Part shown: piece after piece, positions 16,367 to 24,846 of the stretch
How positions within the stretch are numbered: position 1 is the stretch's first letter
Layout of the letters: every line of letters begins with the position of its first letter
From: Ignavibacteriaceae bacterium
GTDB lineage: Bacteria > Bacteroidota > Ignavibacteria > Ignavibacteriales > Ignavibacteriaceae
Direction of reading: 5' to 3'
Assembly: GCA_013042995.1 (NCBI GenBank)
Contig: JABDPB010000118.1
Coordinates: 1 to 34,968 of the forward strand
DNA length: 34,968 nt
The notes under the pieces: model-generated
Seen by the model: the letters and a program-made list of their open reading frames with translations, nothing else
Databases searched by the model: none
What the model was told of the DNA's origin: nothing
Translations under genes and position numbers: made by a program

Positions 16367-18064
16367 ATGTTTAAAATCTATTTTAGATTTACCCTCACTG
16401 TTCTAACCATTATTCTTGCACCATTAACAATTATGGCTCAAACTCAAACCGTGGGTTTATTCATAAACGATTCATCTTCCTTTAATGGTTATACCTTTTT
16501 TGCACCCGCAGCATATACAAATACTTATCTCATTAATAATGAGGGGTTATTAGTAAACTCTTGGGCGAGCACTTATACACCAGCATTATCAGCATACCTT
16601 TTAGACAATGGGAATCTTCTAAGAACTGCAACAATATCTAATTCCACTTTTAGCGGCGGAGGGTCGGGCGGGTTAATCCAGGAATTTGATTGGGACAACA
16701 ATTTGATCTGGGAATTTGAATACTCGACAAACCAAGTCTACCAGCATCATGATGTTGAAAAACTTCCGAACGGAAATGTATTGGTAGTTGCCTGGGAACT
16801 TAAAAATTTAGAAGAAGTTCTGGGCGCAGGTCGCAATCCAAATCTTTTAGCACAAAATTTCCTGTGGCCCGATCATATTGTTGAAGTCGAGCCAAGTGGT
16901 ATTAATGGTGGTTCAGTAGTCTGGGAATGGCATGTTTGGGATCATTTAATTCAAGATTATGATCCAGGCGAAGAGAATTATGGTGTGGTTTCAGAACATC
17001 CGGAACTGGTTGATATTAATTATGTGTCAGCAAATCCCGGTGGTACAAATGCAGATTGGAACCATATTAATTCTGTTGCTTATAATGACGAGTTAGATCA
17101 AATAATTTTAACCATTCATAAATTCAACGAGATATGGGTAATAGACCATAGCACAACAACTGAGGAGGCGGCTGGGCATACAGGTGGGAATAGTGGAATG
17201 GGAGGCGATTTATTGTACCGATGGGGAAATCCTAAAGCTTATAAAAGAGGTGATGTAACCGATCAAAAACTTTTTGCTATGCATGATGCACATTGGATTG
17301 CTGATAGCCTTCCCGGAGGAGGAAACATTTTAATATTTAATAACGGAAGGTTCAGGCCCGGTGGAAATTTTTCCACCGTTGATGAAATAGCCCCACCAGT
17401 GGATGTTAATGGAAACTATACTTTAAATCCCGATTCTACATATGGACCAGATAGTTCATTTTGGACTTATGTTGCCCCTAATCCATTAAGTTTTTTTGCA
17501 GCAAATATATCCGGTTCACAAAGGCAACCAAATGGAAATACACTAATTTGCGATGGTCCTGCTGGTGAATTTTTTGAAGTTACACCAAACGGGGAAATAG
17601 TCTGGCAATATATTAATCCCGTAATCGCTTCAGGACCAATGAGGCAGGGAGACCCAATACCCGTTGGTCAGAACAGGGTTTTCAGAACTTATCGCTATGC
17701 CCCAGACTATCCAGGATTCATTGGCAAAGATCTTACCCCGGGAGATCCAATTGAACTTGATCCAATTAGTAGTGTCTTTAATAACCTGAATGTAATTCCC
17801 ACAGAATTTAGACTATTTCAGAATCATCCTAATCCATTTAATCCATCAACAATAATTCAATATACCATTCCAAGGAATGGTTTTGTTACCTTAACCGTTT
17901 ATAATTTACTTGGAAAACTTGTGGCAACTTTAGTCAATGAACAAAAATCTGCAGGCAATTATGAAATTCTTTATGCTGCATCAGAACTTTCCAGTGGAAT
18001 TTATTTTTATAAGCTTTCTGCCGGTAATTTTATAGACACTAAGAAGATGTTACTGCTGAAGTAA
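16367..18064 (+). CDS. Secreted arylsulfotransferase-family protein with T9SS sorting domain (1)
   Basis: 565 residues; signal peptide about 1-25 (ends TIMAQ). The body, about 30-445, is a beta-propeller of the arylsulfotransferase (ASST) type, with blade motifs HHDVEKLPNGNVLVVAW, DWNHINSVAYNDELDQI, HDAHWIADSLPGGGN and GSQRQPNGNTLICDG. By family it transfers sulfate between phenolic compounds without PAPS, through a histidine intermediate. Placed against the E. coli enzyme from memory, His128, His233 and His309 could match its three key histidines, while the key arginine appears to be Ile250 or His251. Activity is therefore uncertain. The last 85 residues are a T9SS sorting domain (FQNHPNPFNPST to KKMLLLK), so it should be a surface or released protein. 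AGGA lies 8 bases before the ATG. Confidence 0.85.
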   Translation: MFKIYFRFTLTVLTIILAPLTIMAQTQTVGLFINDSSSFNGYTFFAPAAYTNTYLINNEGLLVNSWASTYTPALSAYLLDNGNLLRTATISNSTFSGGGSGGLIQEFDWDNNLIWEFEYSTNQVYQHHDVEKLPNGNVLVVAWELKNLEEVLGAGRNPNLLAQNFLWPDHIVEVEPSGINGGSVVWEWHVWDHLIQDYDPGEENYGVVSEHPELVDINYVSANPGGTNADWNHINSVAYNDELDQIILTIHKFNEIWVIDHSTTTEEAAGHTGGNSGMGGDLLYRWGNPKAYKRGDVTDQKLFAMHDAHWIADSLPGGGNILIFNNGRFRPGGNFSTVDEIAPPVDVNGNYTLNPDSTYGPDSSFWTYVAPNPLSFFAANISGSQRQPNGNTLICDGPAGEFFEVTPNGEIVWQYINPVIASGPMRQGDPIPVGQNRVFRTYRYAPDYPGFIGKDLTPGDPIELDPISSVFNNLNVIPTEFRLFQNHPNPFNPSTIIQYTIPRNGFVTLTVYNLLGKLVATLVNEQKSAGNYEILYAASELSSGIYFYKLSAGNFIDTKKMLLLK

Positions 18065-18170
18065 TTTTTGTTAAAAAAATATTTGACTATCCAACAAAAG
18101 ATGATAAAATAGTTTGAACTTGGGTTGATGAATCAATACCTTAAAACACAATTCCAAAATAATTTCTACT

Positions 18171-18174
18171 AGGA
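18171..18174 (+). promoter_or_regulatory. Ribosome binding site that favours start 18182
   Basis: AGGA is 7 bases before ATG 18182 but only 1 base before ATG 18176. The later ATG therefore has normal spacing and gives a normal basic signal-peptide start (MKCYSKTFLRLF). Confidence 0.5.
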
Positions 18175-18181
18175 TATGCAA

Positions 18182-21079
18182 ATGAAATGTTATAGTAAAA
18201 CCTTTTTAAGATTATTCATTCTATTAACATCAACAGTAATAATTTCCTTTCAAACAAACGCACAGCAAGAAAAACCATTTCAATATGTTTCCCCAAAACC
18301 TAATTCTGAAATGGTCTCTAATGAAACAAACATTATTTTAAGGCATGTAGCAAAAATTCAAGAGTCAACTGTAATGCAAAATTTAATTTCTGTTGTGGGT
18401 TCCAAGAGTGGAATTCATACTGGAGACTTTCTGCTTACCGATGATGATCAAACTATTGTTTTTAATCCGCACAAAGCATTTGCGTATGATGAAACTGTAA
18501 CTATTTTAGTGCAGCAAGGTATAAAAACGCTAGCAAATCTTAAGCTACCTGATTATACGTTCAACTTTAAAACCGAAACTGAAGGAATAACACAAATCTA
18601 TGATGGAGTATTTGATGAAGATATAGATCTAGTAGGAGACTTGCCTTATAATTCTAACGGGAATATTATAAATTCAGATACACTTCCTGCACCACCTATC
18701 ACCATCGATTCTCTGAATAATCCAAGTTCCGGGTATATCTTTATGGCTACATGGGATAGAAACTTACCACATCAATACGGAAATTTCATTTTTATTCTTG
18801 ATAGCGTTGGACACATCGTAGATTCTGTACGAGTCAATGGTGCCCCCTTCGATTTTCAAGTCCAACCTAATGGTATGTTATCTTATGCACTTGGTGAATT
18901 TGCTGCAAATGTTCCTAGGCCTGGAGAAGAATTACAATACATTGTACTAGACAGCACTCTTGCAGTAGTTGATAGTTTTAAAATGAAAAATGGTTATACT
19001 ACAGATTTTCACGAATTTCTTATGCTTCCCAACGGGCATGTTATGATGATGTCTTATCACACAATAATTTTTGATATGAGTACAATTGTTCCAGGTGGTC
19101 AAACAAATTGCTCTCTGGTTATAAATGTAATGCAAGAACAAGACACAGATAGAAATGTAGTGTTTGAGTGGCGCAACATTGATTATATACCTATTACAGA
19201 TAGTGATTTAGATTTAACTGCAAGCAGAATTAATTATGGAACTCTAAATGCTTTTGATGTTGATAACGACGGAAATATACTTGCATCATTTCGAAACCAC
19301 AGTGAAATTATGAAAATCAGCAGAGCAACTGGTGAAGTGATGTGGAGAATGGGTTCCCCCAGAGGAGAATTTACTTATGTTGGGGAACATGAAGAAAACG
19401 CACCATACTATCATGCGCGCCAGCATAATATTGTAAGACTACCGAACGGAAATATTTCACTATTTGATAATGGCGAATTCCACCAGCCTCCTTATTCTCG
19501 TGGTGTTGAATATGCTCTGGATGAAGTAAATAAAGTTGCAACTTTAGTTTCAGAGGTTAGGTATCCAAACGGAAATATTTTCTGTAGAACCGCGGGGAAC
19601 GCTCAGCGACTGGCTAACGGGGGGTGGTTTATTGGCTATGGAGTTCCAGATCCCCAGAATGTAAAGCGCAACGCCGTTGAATATCACCCAGACGGTACAG
19701 TTGCACTAGAGCTGTCATTACCTAATGGTATATTAGCTTATCGTGCATATAAATTCCCATGGAAAGAATTGATTCAAAGACCATCCGTTACACATTTCGA
19801 TCTGATACAAGGATTTACATATACCTTTAACGATACACTAAACTCCATTTTTACTGATGTTAAAATTAAATTTGTAGAACTGACAGCATACGGTTACAAT
19901 GAAGCAACGATTACACGGCTTCCGTTTGGCCCGGTTCAAGCTGAATTTAATGAAAAAATAAACATAGTGTATCCGGTTTCAATTATTTATGATAATATCG
20001 GAATTTTTTCACATACATCTGAAGTAAGTATTGATTTCTCTAAGTATCCAGAAATAAAAAACCCAAAAAGAACATCATTCTTTATGAGAGCCACTCCTAA
20101 CCAAGGTGTGTTTACAATGTTGCCCACTGTTTATGATAGTTTATCAAATACATTAATTGCAACAACCACAAATTTTGGCGAAATAGTGTTGGGTGAGATT
20201 GACTGGGCATATGCTGCAAATGTACCTATCCCTTATGAGCCTGCTAACTATAAAAAAGTTCTTCCCCTTGATTCTTTGGCTCTTCGCTGGACGGGGCAAG
20301 GTTTTTATGATATGTTTCAATTACAAATATTTTCAGACAGTCTATTTAGCGATGCTGTGATTGATACAACACTTAACTCTTCTTTTTATATTCTTAGAAA
20401 TCTCGTAAATAGTTCGATTTATTTCTGGCGTGTACGATCTATTTTAGGATCTGAAGTAAGTGAGTGGTCTTCAATTTGGGGTTTTGAAGTAACAGATGCT
20501 TTTGTAGATATGATTTCACCTAATGGCGGTGAAGCTTGGTCAATAGGATCAGAAAATGTTATACGCTGGGAAACAAATATAACAGATTCAGTCAGACTTG
20601 ATTTACTTTACGGACAGCAAATAATCAGTACGCTAGATACAACATTTGGGTATCCAAGTGCATACCGTTGGTTAATTCCAACTAATCTTACTCCGGATAC
20701 TTCGTACAAAATTATCATTACAAGCATTAATAATTCATCCATAGTAGATACCAGTTATGCTTCTTTTTCGATTATTCCGCCGAGCGAAGTTGAAACAGAA
20801 AAGGAAGTATTAGCGGAAGAGTATAGTATCTCTCAAAATTATCCTAATCCATTTAATCCAAGCACGATAATCAGTTATCAAATACCTGAAAACAGTTTCG
20901 TTTCGTTAATTGTTTTTGATGTTCTGGGTAATGAAGTTGCAACCTTGATAAATGAAAATAAACAACCTGGCAGTTATGAGGTTACGTTTAATGCTGCCAA
21001 TCTTCCTAGTGGTGTTTATTTCTACACGCTAAAGAGTGGTGATTTTATTAACACCAAGAAGATGTTATTAATTAAATAG
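18182..21079 (+). CDS. Secreted arylsulfotransferase-family protein with Ig-like domains and T9SS sorting domain (2)
   Basis: 965 residues with a signal peptide (about 1-28, ending TNAQQ). In order: an Ig-like (Big_5) domain at about 33-132; an ASST beta-propeller at about 180-530; a beta-rich region; a fibronectin-like stretch around 690-770; a Kre9/Knh1-type domain (SPNGGEAWSIGSENVIRWE) at about 780-868; and a T9SS sorting domain (SQNYPNPFNPST to KKMLLIK). In the propeller, His277 (DFHEFLMLPNGH), Arg371 (SFRNHSEIMKI) and His415 (RQHNIVRLPNG) fit three of the four key ASST residues. The position of the fourth (a His in E. coli) reads Asn356. Role by family: PAPS-independent sulfate transfer at the cell surface; substrate unknown. 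It pairs with the preceding ASST-like gene and is followed by a strong terminator. Confidence 0.87.
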   Translation: MKCYSKTFLRLFILLTSTVIISFQTNAQQEKPFQYVSPKPNSEMVSNETNIILRHVAKIQESTVMQNLISVVGSKSGIHTGDFLLTDDDQTIVFNPHKAFAYDETVTILVQQGIKTLANLKLPDYTFNFKTETEGITQIYDGVFDEDIDLVGDLPYNSNGNIINSDTLPAPPITIDSLNNPSSGYIFMATWDRNLPHQYGNFIFILDSVGHIVDSVRVNGAPFDFQVQPNGMLSYALGEFAANVPRPGEELQYIVLDSTLAVVDSFKMKNGYTTDFHEFLMLPNGHVMMMSYHTIIFDMSTIVPGGQTNCSLVINVMQEQDTDRNVVFEWRNIDYIPITDSDLDLTASRINYGTLNAFDVDNDGNILASFRNHSEIMKISRATGEVMWRMGSPRGEFTYVGEHEENAPYYHARQHNIVRLPNGNISLFDNGEFHQPPYSRGVEYALDEVNKVATLVSEVRYPNGNIFCRTAGNAQRLANGGWFIGYGVPDPQNVKRNAVEYHPDGTVALELSLPNGILAYRAYKFPWKELIQRPSVTHFDLIQGFTYTFNDTLNSIFTDVKIKFVELTAYGYNEATITRLPFGPVQAEFNEKINIVYPVSIIYDNIGIFSHTSEVSIDFSKYPEIKNPKRTSFFMRATPNQGVFTMLPTVYDSLSNTLIATTTNFGEIVLGEIDWAYAANVPIPYEPANYKKVLPLDSLALRWTGQGFYDMFQLQIFSDSLFSDAVIDTTLNSSFYILRNLVNSSIYFWRVRSILGSEVSEWSSIWGFEVTDAFVDMISPNGGEAWSIGSENVIRWETNITDSVRLDLLYGQQIISTLDTTFGYPSAYRWLIPTNLTPDTSYKIIITSINNSSIVDTSYASFSIIPPSEVETEKEVLAEEYSISQNYPNPFNPSTIISYQIPENSFVSLIVFDVLGNEVATLINENKQPGSYEVTFNAANLPSGVYFYTLKSGDFINTKKMLLIK

Positions 21080-21103
21080 AATTCTTTAATACTTTCCCAG
21101 TAT

Positions 21104-21136
21104 AAATGCCATCCTGAATTTTTTAGGATGGCATTT
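21104..21136. terminator. Bidirectional terminator between convergent genes
   Basis: AAATGCCATCCT (21104-21115) pairs perfectly over 12 bp with AGGATGGCATTT (21125-21136) around a 9-base loop. T-runs on the plus strand and an A+T-rich flank on the minus strand let it act both ways. It ends right at the stop codon of the haem lipoprotein gene (21137). Confidence 0.9.
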
Positions 21137-21721
21137 TCATTCAATCACTTTTTTAATTGAAACAGCTCCCCTTAAATCTCCGACCTTGTAATTTATTGCT
21201 TTGTCGTTTGGATATTTTTCGGAAATCAGCTTTTTAATCTCGGGGGAAATTTGAGTTCCACTTCCGTGGCAGTTTAAACATTCGGCTTGTATTAAGATTG
21301 GTTTCATATATCTTAAATACATTGCGCCCCCTTCAACTATCTCAATACTTTCTGTCGTTTGATCAAGTTTTCCGTCATTATGCATAGCAGAAAATCTATT
21401 TAAAATCTTCTTTTCGTATTCATCGGGAAAATTGTTTGAGTTTCTATTGTTAAAAGAAACTCTTTTTACAAAAATCCCTTTCTGCAGGCCAAAATTGTTT
21501 GTAAGCATTTGAGCTGTATCTGAGCAAATTGAAACCGCATTTAATACACTGCCTTTTTGTATTTCCTTTATCAAAATGCCTTTTAACTCTTTCATGAATT
21601 CAATTGCGGTAGATCTCATCTCTAAAAGCTGTGGTTCTGAAACGTTTGGAATTCTATTTTCTTTACAGCCTGGTAAACAAACGGCAATTACAACTAAAAC
21701 AAAAAGAAATAAACTTTTCAT
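21137..21721 (-). CDS. Tll0287-like (DUF3365) c-type haem lipoprotein
   Basis: 194 residues. MKSLFLFVLVVIAVCLPGC gives a lipoprotein signal with Cys19. The central region (AVSICSDTAQMLTNNFG, VKRVSFNNRNSNNFPDEYE) is the Tll0287-like/DUF3365 pattern. The haem c attachment motif CLNCH (Cys148, Cys151, His152) follows YMKPILIQAE, as in that family. Such domains bind one haem c and act as redox sensors or electron carriers. With no kinase or other output domain attached, this one is a stand-alone envelope protein, perhaps an electron carrier or redox partner. It has its own promoter on the minus strand and an AGGAGG ribosome binding site. Confidence 0.88.
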   Translation of the reverse strand: MKSLFLFVLVVIAVCLPGCKENRIPNVSEPQLLEMRSTAIEFMKELKGILIKEIQKGSVLNAVSICSDTAQMLTNNFGLQKGIFVKRVSFNNRNSNNFPDEYEKKILNRFSAMHNDGKLDQTTESIEIVEGGAMYLRYMKPILIQAECLNCHGSGTQISPEIKKLISEKYPNDKAINYKVGDLRGAVSIKKVIE

Positions 21722-21743
21722 TTTCTGTCCCTCCTGTTTTTTA

Positions 21744-21776
21744 CAAAAATAAATTAAAATAGCTATTCAACTCAAA
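21744..21776 (-). promoter_or_regulatory. Bacteroidota-type promoter of the haem lipoprotein gene
   Basis: On the minus strand TTTG (21776-21773) and TATTTTTG (21751-21744) are separated by 21 bases, a full match to the phylum's -33/-7 consensus. The -7 box ends 22 bases before the ATG. Confidence 0.55.
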
Positions 21777-21845
21777 TGAAATTTAACGCAGATGATTGGT
21801 TTAATCTTTATAAATTAACCTCTAATTATATTTTGGTTTATTTAG

Positions 21846-23150
21846 ATGACAGATATTCAAAACAACCTGACATTAAAAAAAATATTCTTATTCTGGATTC
21901 CACTTGCGGCAACATGGCTGATGATGTCTTTGGAAGGGCCTTACATTGCAGCATTAATTGCAAGAATGCCGGAACCAAAATTTAACCTTGCTGCTTATGG
22001 TGTTGCGTTTTCCTTTGCTCTAATTATTGAAGCACCGATAATTATGATAATGAGTGCTTCAACTGCTCTTGTAAAAAATCTTCAATCATTTAATAAGCTA
22101 AGAAATTTTACGTATGCTGCTAATTTTTTAATAACCTTTTTGATGCTTGTACTTATCATTCCCGATGTGTTTTATTTTATAACCGAAATGCTGATAGGAT
22201 TGCCTTCGGAAGTTTCTACTTTAACGCATCTGGCAACAATAATATTATTGCCCTGGCCCGGCGCTATCGGTTACAGAAGGTTTTACCAGGGAATACTTAT
22301 TAGAAACAATTTAACAAGGCGTGTTGCATATGGAACGATTATCAGATTAGTTTCAATGTCATTAACAGCGATTTTACTATTTCTTTTTACTGAGGTTGAA
22401 GGTGTTGTTGTTGGTGCGGCGGCACTCTCAGTTGCAGTAACACTGGAAGCAGTGGCGAGCAGGCTAATGGCAAACGAAATTATTCTTCGCCTAAAAAAGA
22501 GTAATACTAAAATTTATAATCCTATAACGTATAAAAAAGTTTATAAGTTCTACTATCCACTTGCATTAACTTCGCTAATTGGATTGGGTGTGCAGCCCTT
22601 TGTAACATTTTTTGTAGGGCAGAGCAGAATGGCAATTGAATCGCTTGCTGTACTACCTGTAATTTCGTCATTTGTATTTATTTTCAGGGGAATGGGACTA
22701 TCATTTCAGGAGGTGGTAATAGCCCTAATTGGCGATAATAAAGAAGGGTATGTTCCGCTTAAAAAATTTGGAGTTTTGCTTGGTGCAATTCTAACATTAA
22801 TTCTTGTACTCTTTGCTTTTACACCACTATCAGGTTTTTGGTTTAAAACAGTATCAGGTCTTTCAAATATCTTAGCCGAATTTGCATCAGTCCCGCTAAT
22901 GATAATGGCAATTTTTCCCGCCCTAACTGTTTTAATCAGTACTCAAAGAGCGCTGCTTGTTTCATCTCAAAATACAAGACCAGTTACAATTGCCACATCA
23001 ATTGAATTTTCGATAATAGTAATTGTTTTAATGTTTGCAATCCATTTGTTTGATTTTATTGGAGTTATGGCTGCAACTTTGGCTTTTGTTGCCGGAAGAA
23101 TAATTGCAAACATTTATCTCATTTCACCTGTAAAAGAGTCTGTGAAATAA
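21846..23150 (+). CDS. MOP-superfamily (MATE/ANKH-like) membrane transporter
   Basis: 434 residues with about 12 hydrophobic helices spread over the whole length and no signal peptide; an inner-membrane transporter. The layout of two similar halves, with the second starting near YKFYYPLALTSLIGLGVQPF, fits the multidrug/oligosaccharidyl-lipid/polysaccharide (MOP) exporter superfamily. The phrase YYPLALTSLIGLGVQPFVTFFVGQSRMAIES resembles the corresponding part of the ankylosis (ANKH) family as I remember it, and this protein lacks obvious hallmarks of drug-efflux MATE proteins. The substrate cannot be assigned; ANKH relatives export pyrophosphate, ATP or citrate in animals. ATG 21846 gives a full first helix. 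It diverges from the haem lipoprotein gene and is convergent with the PagL-like gene. Confidence 0.7.
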   Translation: MTDIQNNLTLKKIFLFWIPLAATWLMMSLEGPYIAALIARMPEPKFNLAAYGVAFSFALIIEAPIIMIMSASTALVKNLQSFNKLRNFTYAANFLITFLMLVLIIPDVFYFITEMLIGLPSEVSTLTHLATIILLPWPGAIGYRRFYQGILIRNNLTRRVAYGTIIRLVSMSLTAILLFLFTEVEGVVVGAAALSVAVTLEAVASRLMANEIILRLKKSNTKIYNPITYKKVYKFYYPLALTSLIGLGVQPFVTFFVGQSRMAIESLAVLPVISSFVFIFRGMGLSFQEVVIALIGDNKEGYVPLKKFGVLLGAILTLILVLFAFTPLSGFWFKTVSGLSNILAEFASVPLMIMAIFPALTVLISTQRALLVSSQNTRPVTIATSIEFSIIVIVLMFAIHLFDFIGVMAATLAFVAGRIIANIYLISPVKESVK

Positions 23151-23182
23151 TTCAAGATTATAAACGTAGATTATATATTGTT

Positions 23183-23680
23183 CTAAAGTGGAAATTGTGC
23201 GGTGAGGGCAAAGCTTTCTACGCCAGGATTAATGTATCCTAAAGTTCCGTTTGAAATATGATTAAAGCTTACTCCAAATCTGAAATTGTTTTTAAATTTA
23301 ATTGAGATCTCTAACTGCGACCGGAAATTTAAAGCAAAACCTAACTCTTTACTGCTGCTTTTATAGTAGATACCGGGAGAGAAGCTTGGTGTAATATACA
23401 GATTAGATAAGATTGGAATATCATACAAAAGACCCACATATAAAAACAGTCCCCCATCAGAATTTGCCATAAACCCGGAAAGCGGTTTTACAACAATTGG
23501 AACGTTGTACAATCTAAATTCTGCTCTTCCTTCAAATGCGGCGGAGTTGTTCTGAATAAAATCAAAAAGCGCAATTGAAAATGAGAGGTAGTTGTATTCG
23601 TCACTCTTTTTACTCTGATGTTCCCAAGCTCTACTAAAGCTGTTAGATGAAAATTCAACCAACAAAAGAAGAGTGAACAA
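23183..23680 (-). CDS. PagL-like lipid A 3-O-deacylase / acyloxyacyl hydrolase
   Basis: 165 residues as read from TTG 23680. The family signature is near the C-terminus: FRFGVSFNHISNGTLGYINPGVES. It supplies the His-Ser pair (His141, Ser143) and an acidic residue (Glu155), matching the PagL catalytic pattern (His, Ser, Glu). The rest is an 8-strand-like outer-membrane barrel ending AQFPL. The family removes the 3-O-acyl chain of lipid A in the outer membrane. The start is uncertain: TTG gives MFTLLLLVEFSSNSFS without a basic leader, while the same frame continues upstream as KPIIKIWLFTLLLL with no ATG before the stop at 23726-23728. It is downstream of the PorV-like gene, behind a terminator. 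Confidence 0.8.
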   Translation of the reverse strand: MFTLLLLVEFSSNSFSRAWEHQSKKSDEYNYLSFSIALFDFIQNNSAAFEGRAEFRLYNVPIVVKPLSGFMANSDGGLFLYVGLLYDIPILSNLYITPSFSPGIYYKSSSKELGFALNFRSQLEISIKFKNNFRFGVSFNHISNGTLGYINPGVESFALTAQFPL

Positions 23681-23738
23681 CCATATTTTAATAATTGGTT
23701 TAATAACTGTTTTGAATACTATATCTTAAGATAAAAAA

Positions 23739-23767
23739 ATCCGTGCGACATTTTCAGCCGCACGGAT
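23739..23767 (-). terminator. Terminator of the TonB receptor / surface protein / PorV-like operon
   Basis: ATCCGTGCG (23739-23747) pairs perfectly with CGCACGGAT (23759-23767). Seven A residues at 23732-23738 give a T-run on the minus strand directly after the hairpin. A T-run at 23776-23782 on the plus side would also let it stop rightward transcription. Confidence 0.88.
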
Positions 23768-23797
23768 ATAACTATTTTTTTGCTCTATACTATTAAA

Positions 23798-24814
23798 CTA
23801 GAATCCTAAAGTTAGAGCAAATACATGGTTCCCATCGAAGAATTCAACATCTCTGTAAGCATAATCTACTTTAATACCGAATCCTTCAATTTCATAATTT
23901 ATACCAGCACCAGCTGTGAATCCGTAGATGTAATTGTCGGTTTCCTGCATTGCGAACTGGTATCCAGCTCTCACAAAGAAAAGGTTGTTATAACCATATT
24001 CTGCACCGAATTTGGATTCATCTCCGGAAAAGTTATTGTTCTGGTAAATACCGGTGAACTCAAGTGAGTTCATCTCATCTATAACCGGTTTATAACCGGC
24101 TGCTAACTGGAAGTAAAACGGCATTTCAAAAGGTGCTGCATCAATTTTGGTTAAACGACTTACGCCACCAACTACTGTTTGCTGGTACATACCCGAACCC
24201 TCGAATTTCATATCCGAACCAAGGTTTTTGACAACAACGCCAATTGCTAAGCCGTTTATATCTGCCAGGTTCTGGTATATAACGCCAATATCGAATGCAA
24301 AGCCTGTAGCGCTTACGTCTGCCATTCTTTCACTAACGAAATTACCAGTTAAACCAACAGAAATTGCATCCGTCAGCATTCTGGAATATGATAATCCTGC
24401 AGTAATATATGTGGGAGAAAAATTCTCACCGGTACCATCAGGATTAGTTGTCGTTGTTACAGGAATATCACCAATAGACAATGATTTAATGCTCAATGCA
24501 ATTGCACCGAAACCTTCAAAGTTTGCCGCAAATGCTCCATATTCCACTCCTATGTCTGCAATATAAGACATATGTGAAAAGATCACATCTGCATTATTTT
24601 GCATGTGCGATACACCCGCCGGGTTCCAAAATAGTGCTTCAACACCGGTAGCAGTTACCAGGTTTGATTCACCCATTGCAATACCACGGGGACCAACAGG
24701 AATCATCAGCTCGGCAGCGCCGGCTGTTCCCGTTCGTTTTCCTCCTCCGGCAAAGACATTACTTACTGCCAGCAGCAGGACGAAAACCGAAATTAATTTT
24801 ATTATTTTTTTCAT
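23798..24814 (-). CDS. PorV/PorQ-family outer-membrane barrel protein
   Basis: 338 residues; signal peptide cleaved near residue 22 (VSNVFA). The motif after it, PVGPRGIAMGESNLVTATGVEALFWNPAGVS, is the hallmark of the PorV/PorQ family (FadL-like 14-strand barrel). The rest alternates beta-strands and ends with Phe (VFALTLGF), as outer-membrane barrels do. In type IX secretion PorV carries cargo from the translocon to the attachment machinery. This copy belongs to an operon with a TonB receptor and a very large secreted protein, so it may be a dedicated partner rather than the housekeeping PorV. AGGAG lies 6 bases before the ATG. It follows the large-protein gene by 32 bp and is followed by a terminator. 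Confidence 0.88.
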   Translation of the reverse strand: MKKIIKLISVFVLLLAVSNVFAGGGKRTGTAGAAELMIPVGPRGIAMGESNLVTATGVEALFWNPAGVSHMQNNADVIFSHMSYIADIGVEYGAFAANFEGFGAIALSIKSLSIGDIPVTTTTNPDGTGENFSPTYITAGLSYSRMLTDAISVGLTGNFVSERMADVSATGFAFDIGVIYQNLADINGLAIGVVVKNLGSDMKFEGSGMYQQTVVGGVSRLTKIDAAPFEMPFYFQLAAGYKPVIDEMNSLEFTGIYQNNNFSGDESKFGAEYGYNNLFFVRAGYQFAMQETDNYIYGFTAGAGINYEIEGFGIKVDYAYRDVEFFDGNHVFALTLGF

Positions 24815-24846
24815 TTTTACTCCTTGCTTTTAACTTTTACTTAATA

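Noticed and set aside
12609..21079. Possible repeat array or CRISPR-like structure because the same sequence motif (CCATTTAATCC) recurs
   Set aside because: The copies encode the NPFNP segment of the sorting domains, far apart and in different genes; there are no regular repeats and spacers.
21776..21985. 69-residue open frame on the plus strand overlapping the transporter start
   Set aside because: It runs through the promoter region and 140 bp of the transporter gene in another frame, with no recognisable protein features; the transporter frame has full-length hydrophobic helices.
24147..24566. 139-residue plus-strand open frame within the PorV-like gene region
   Set aside because: Antisense shadow of the PorV/PorQ-family gene; it has no start signals or family resemblance.
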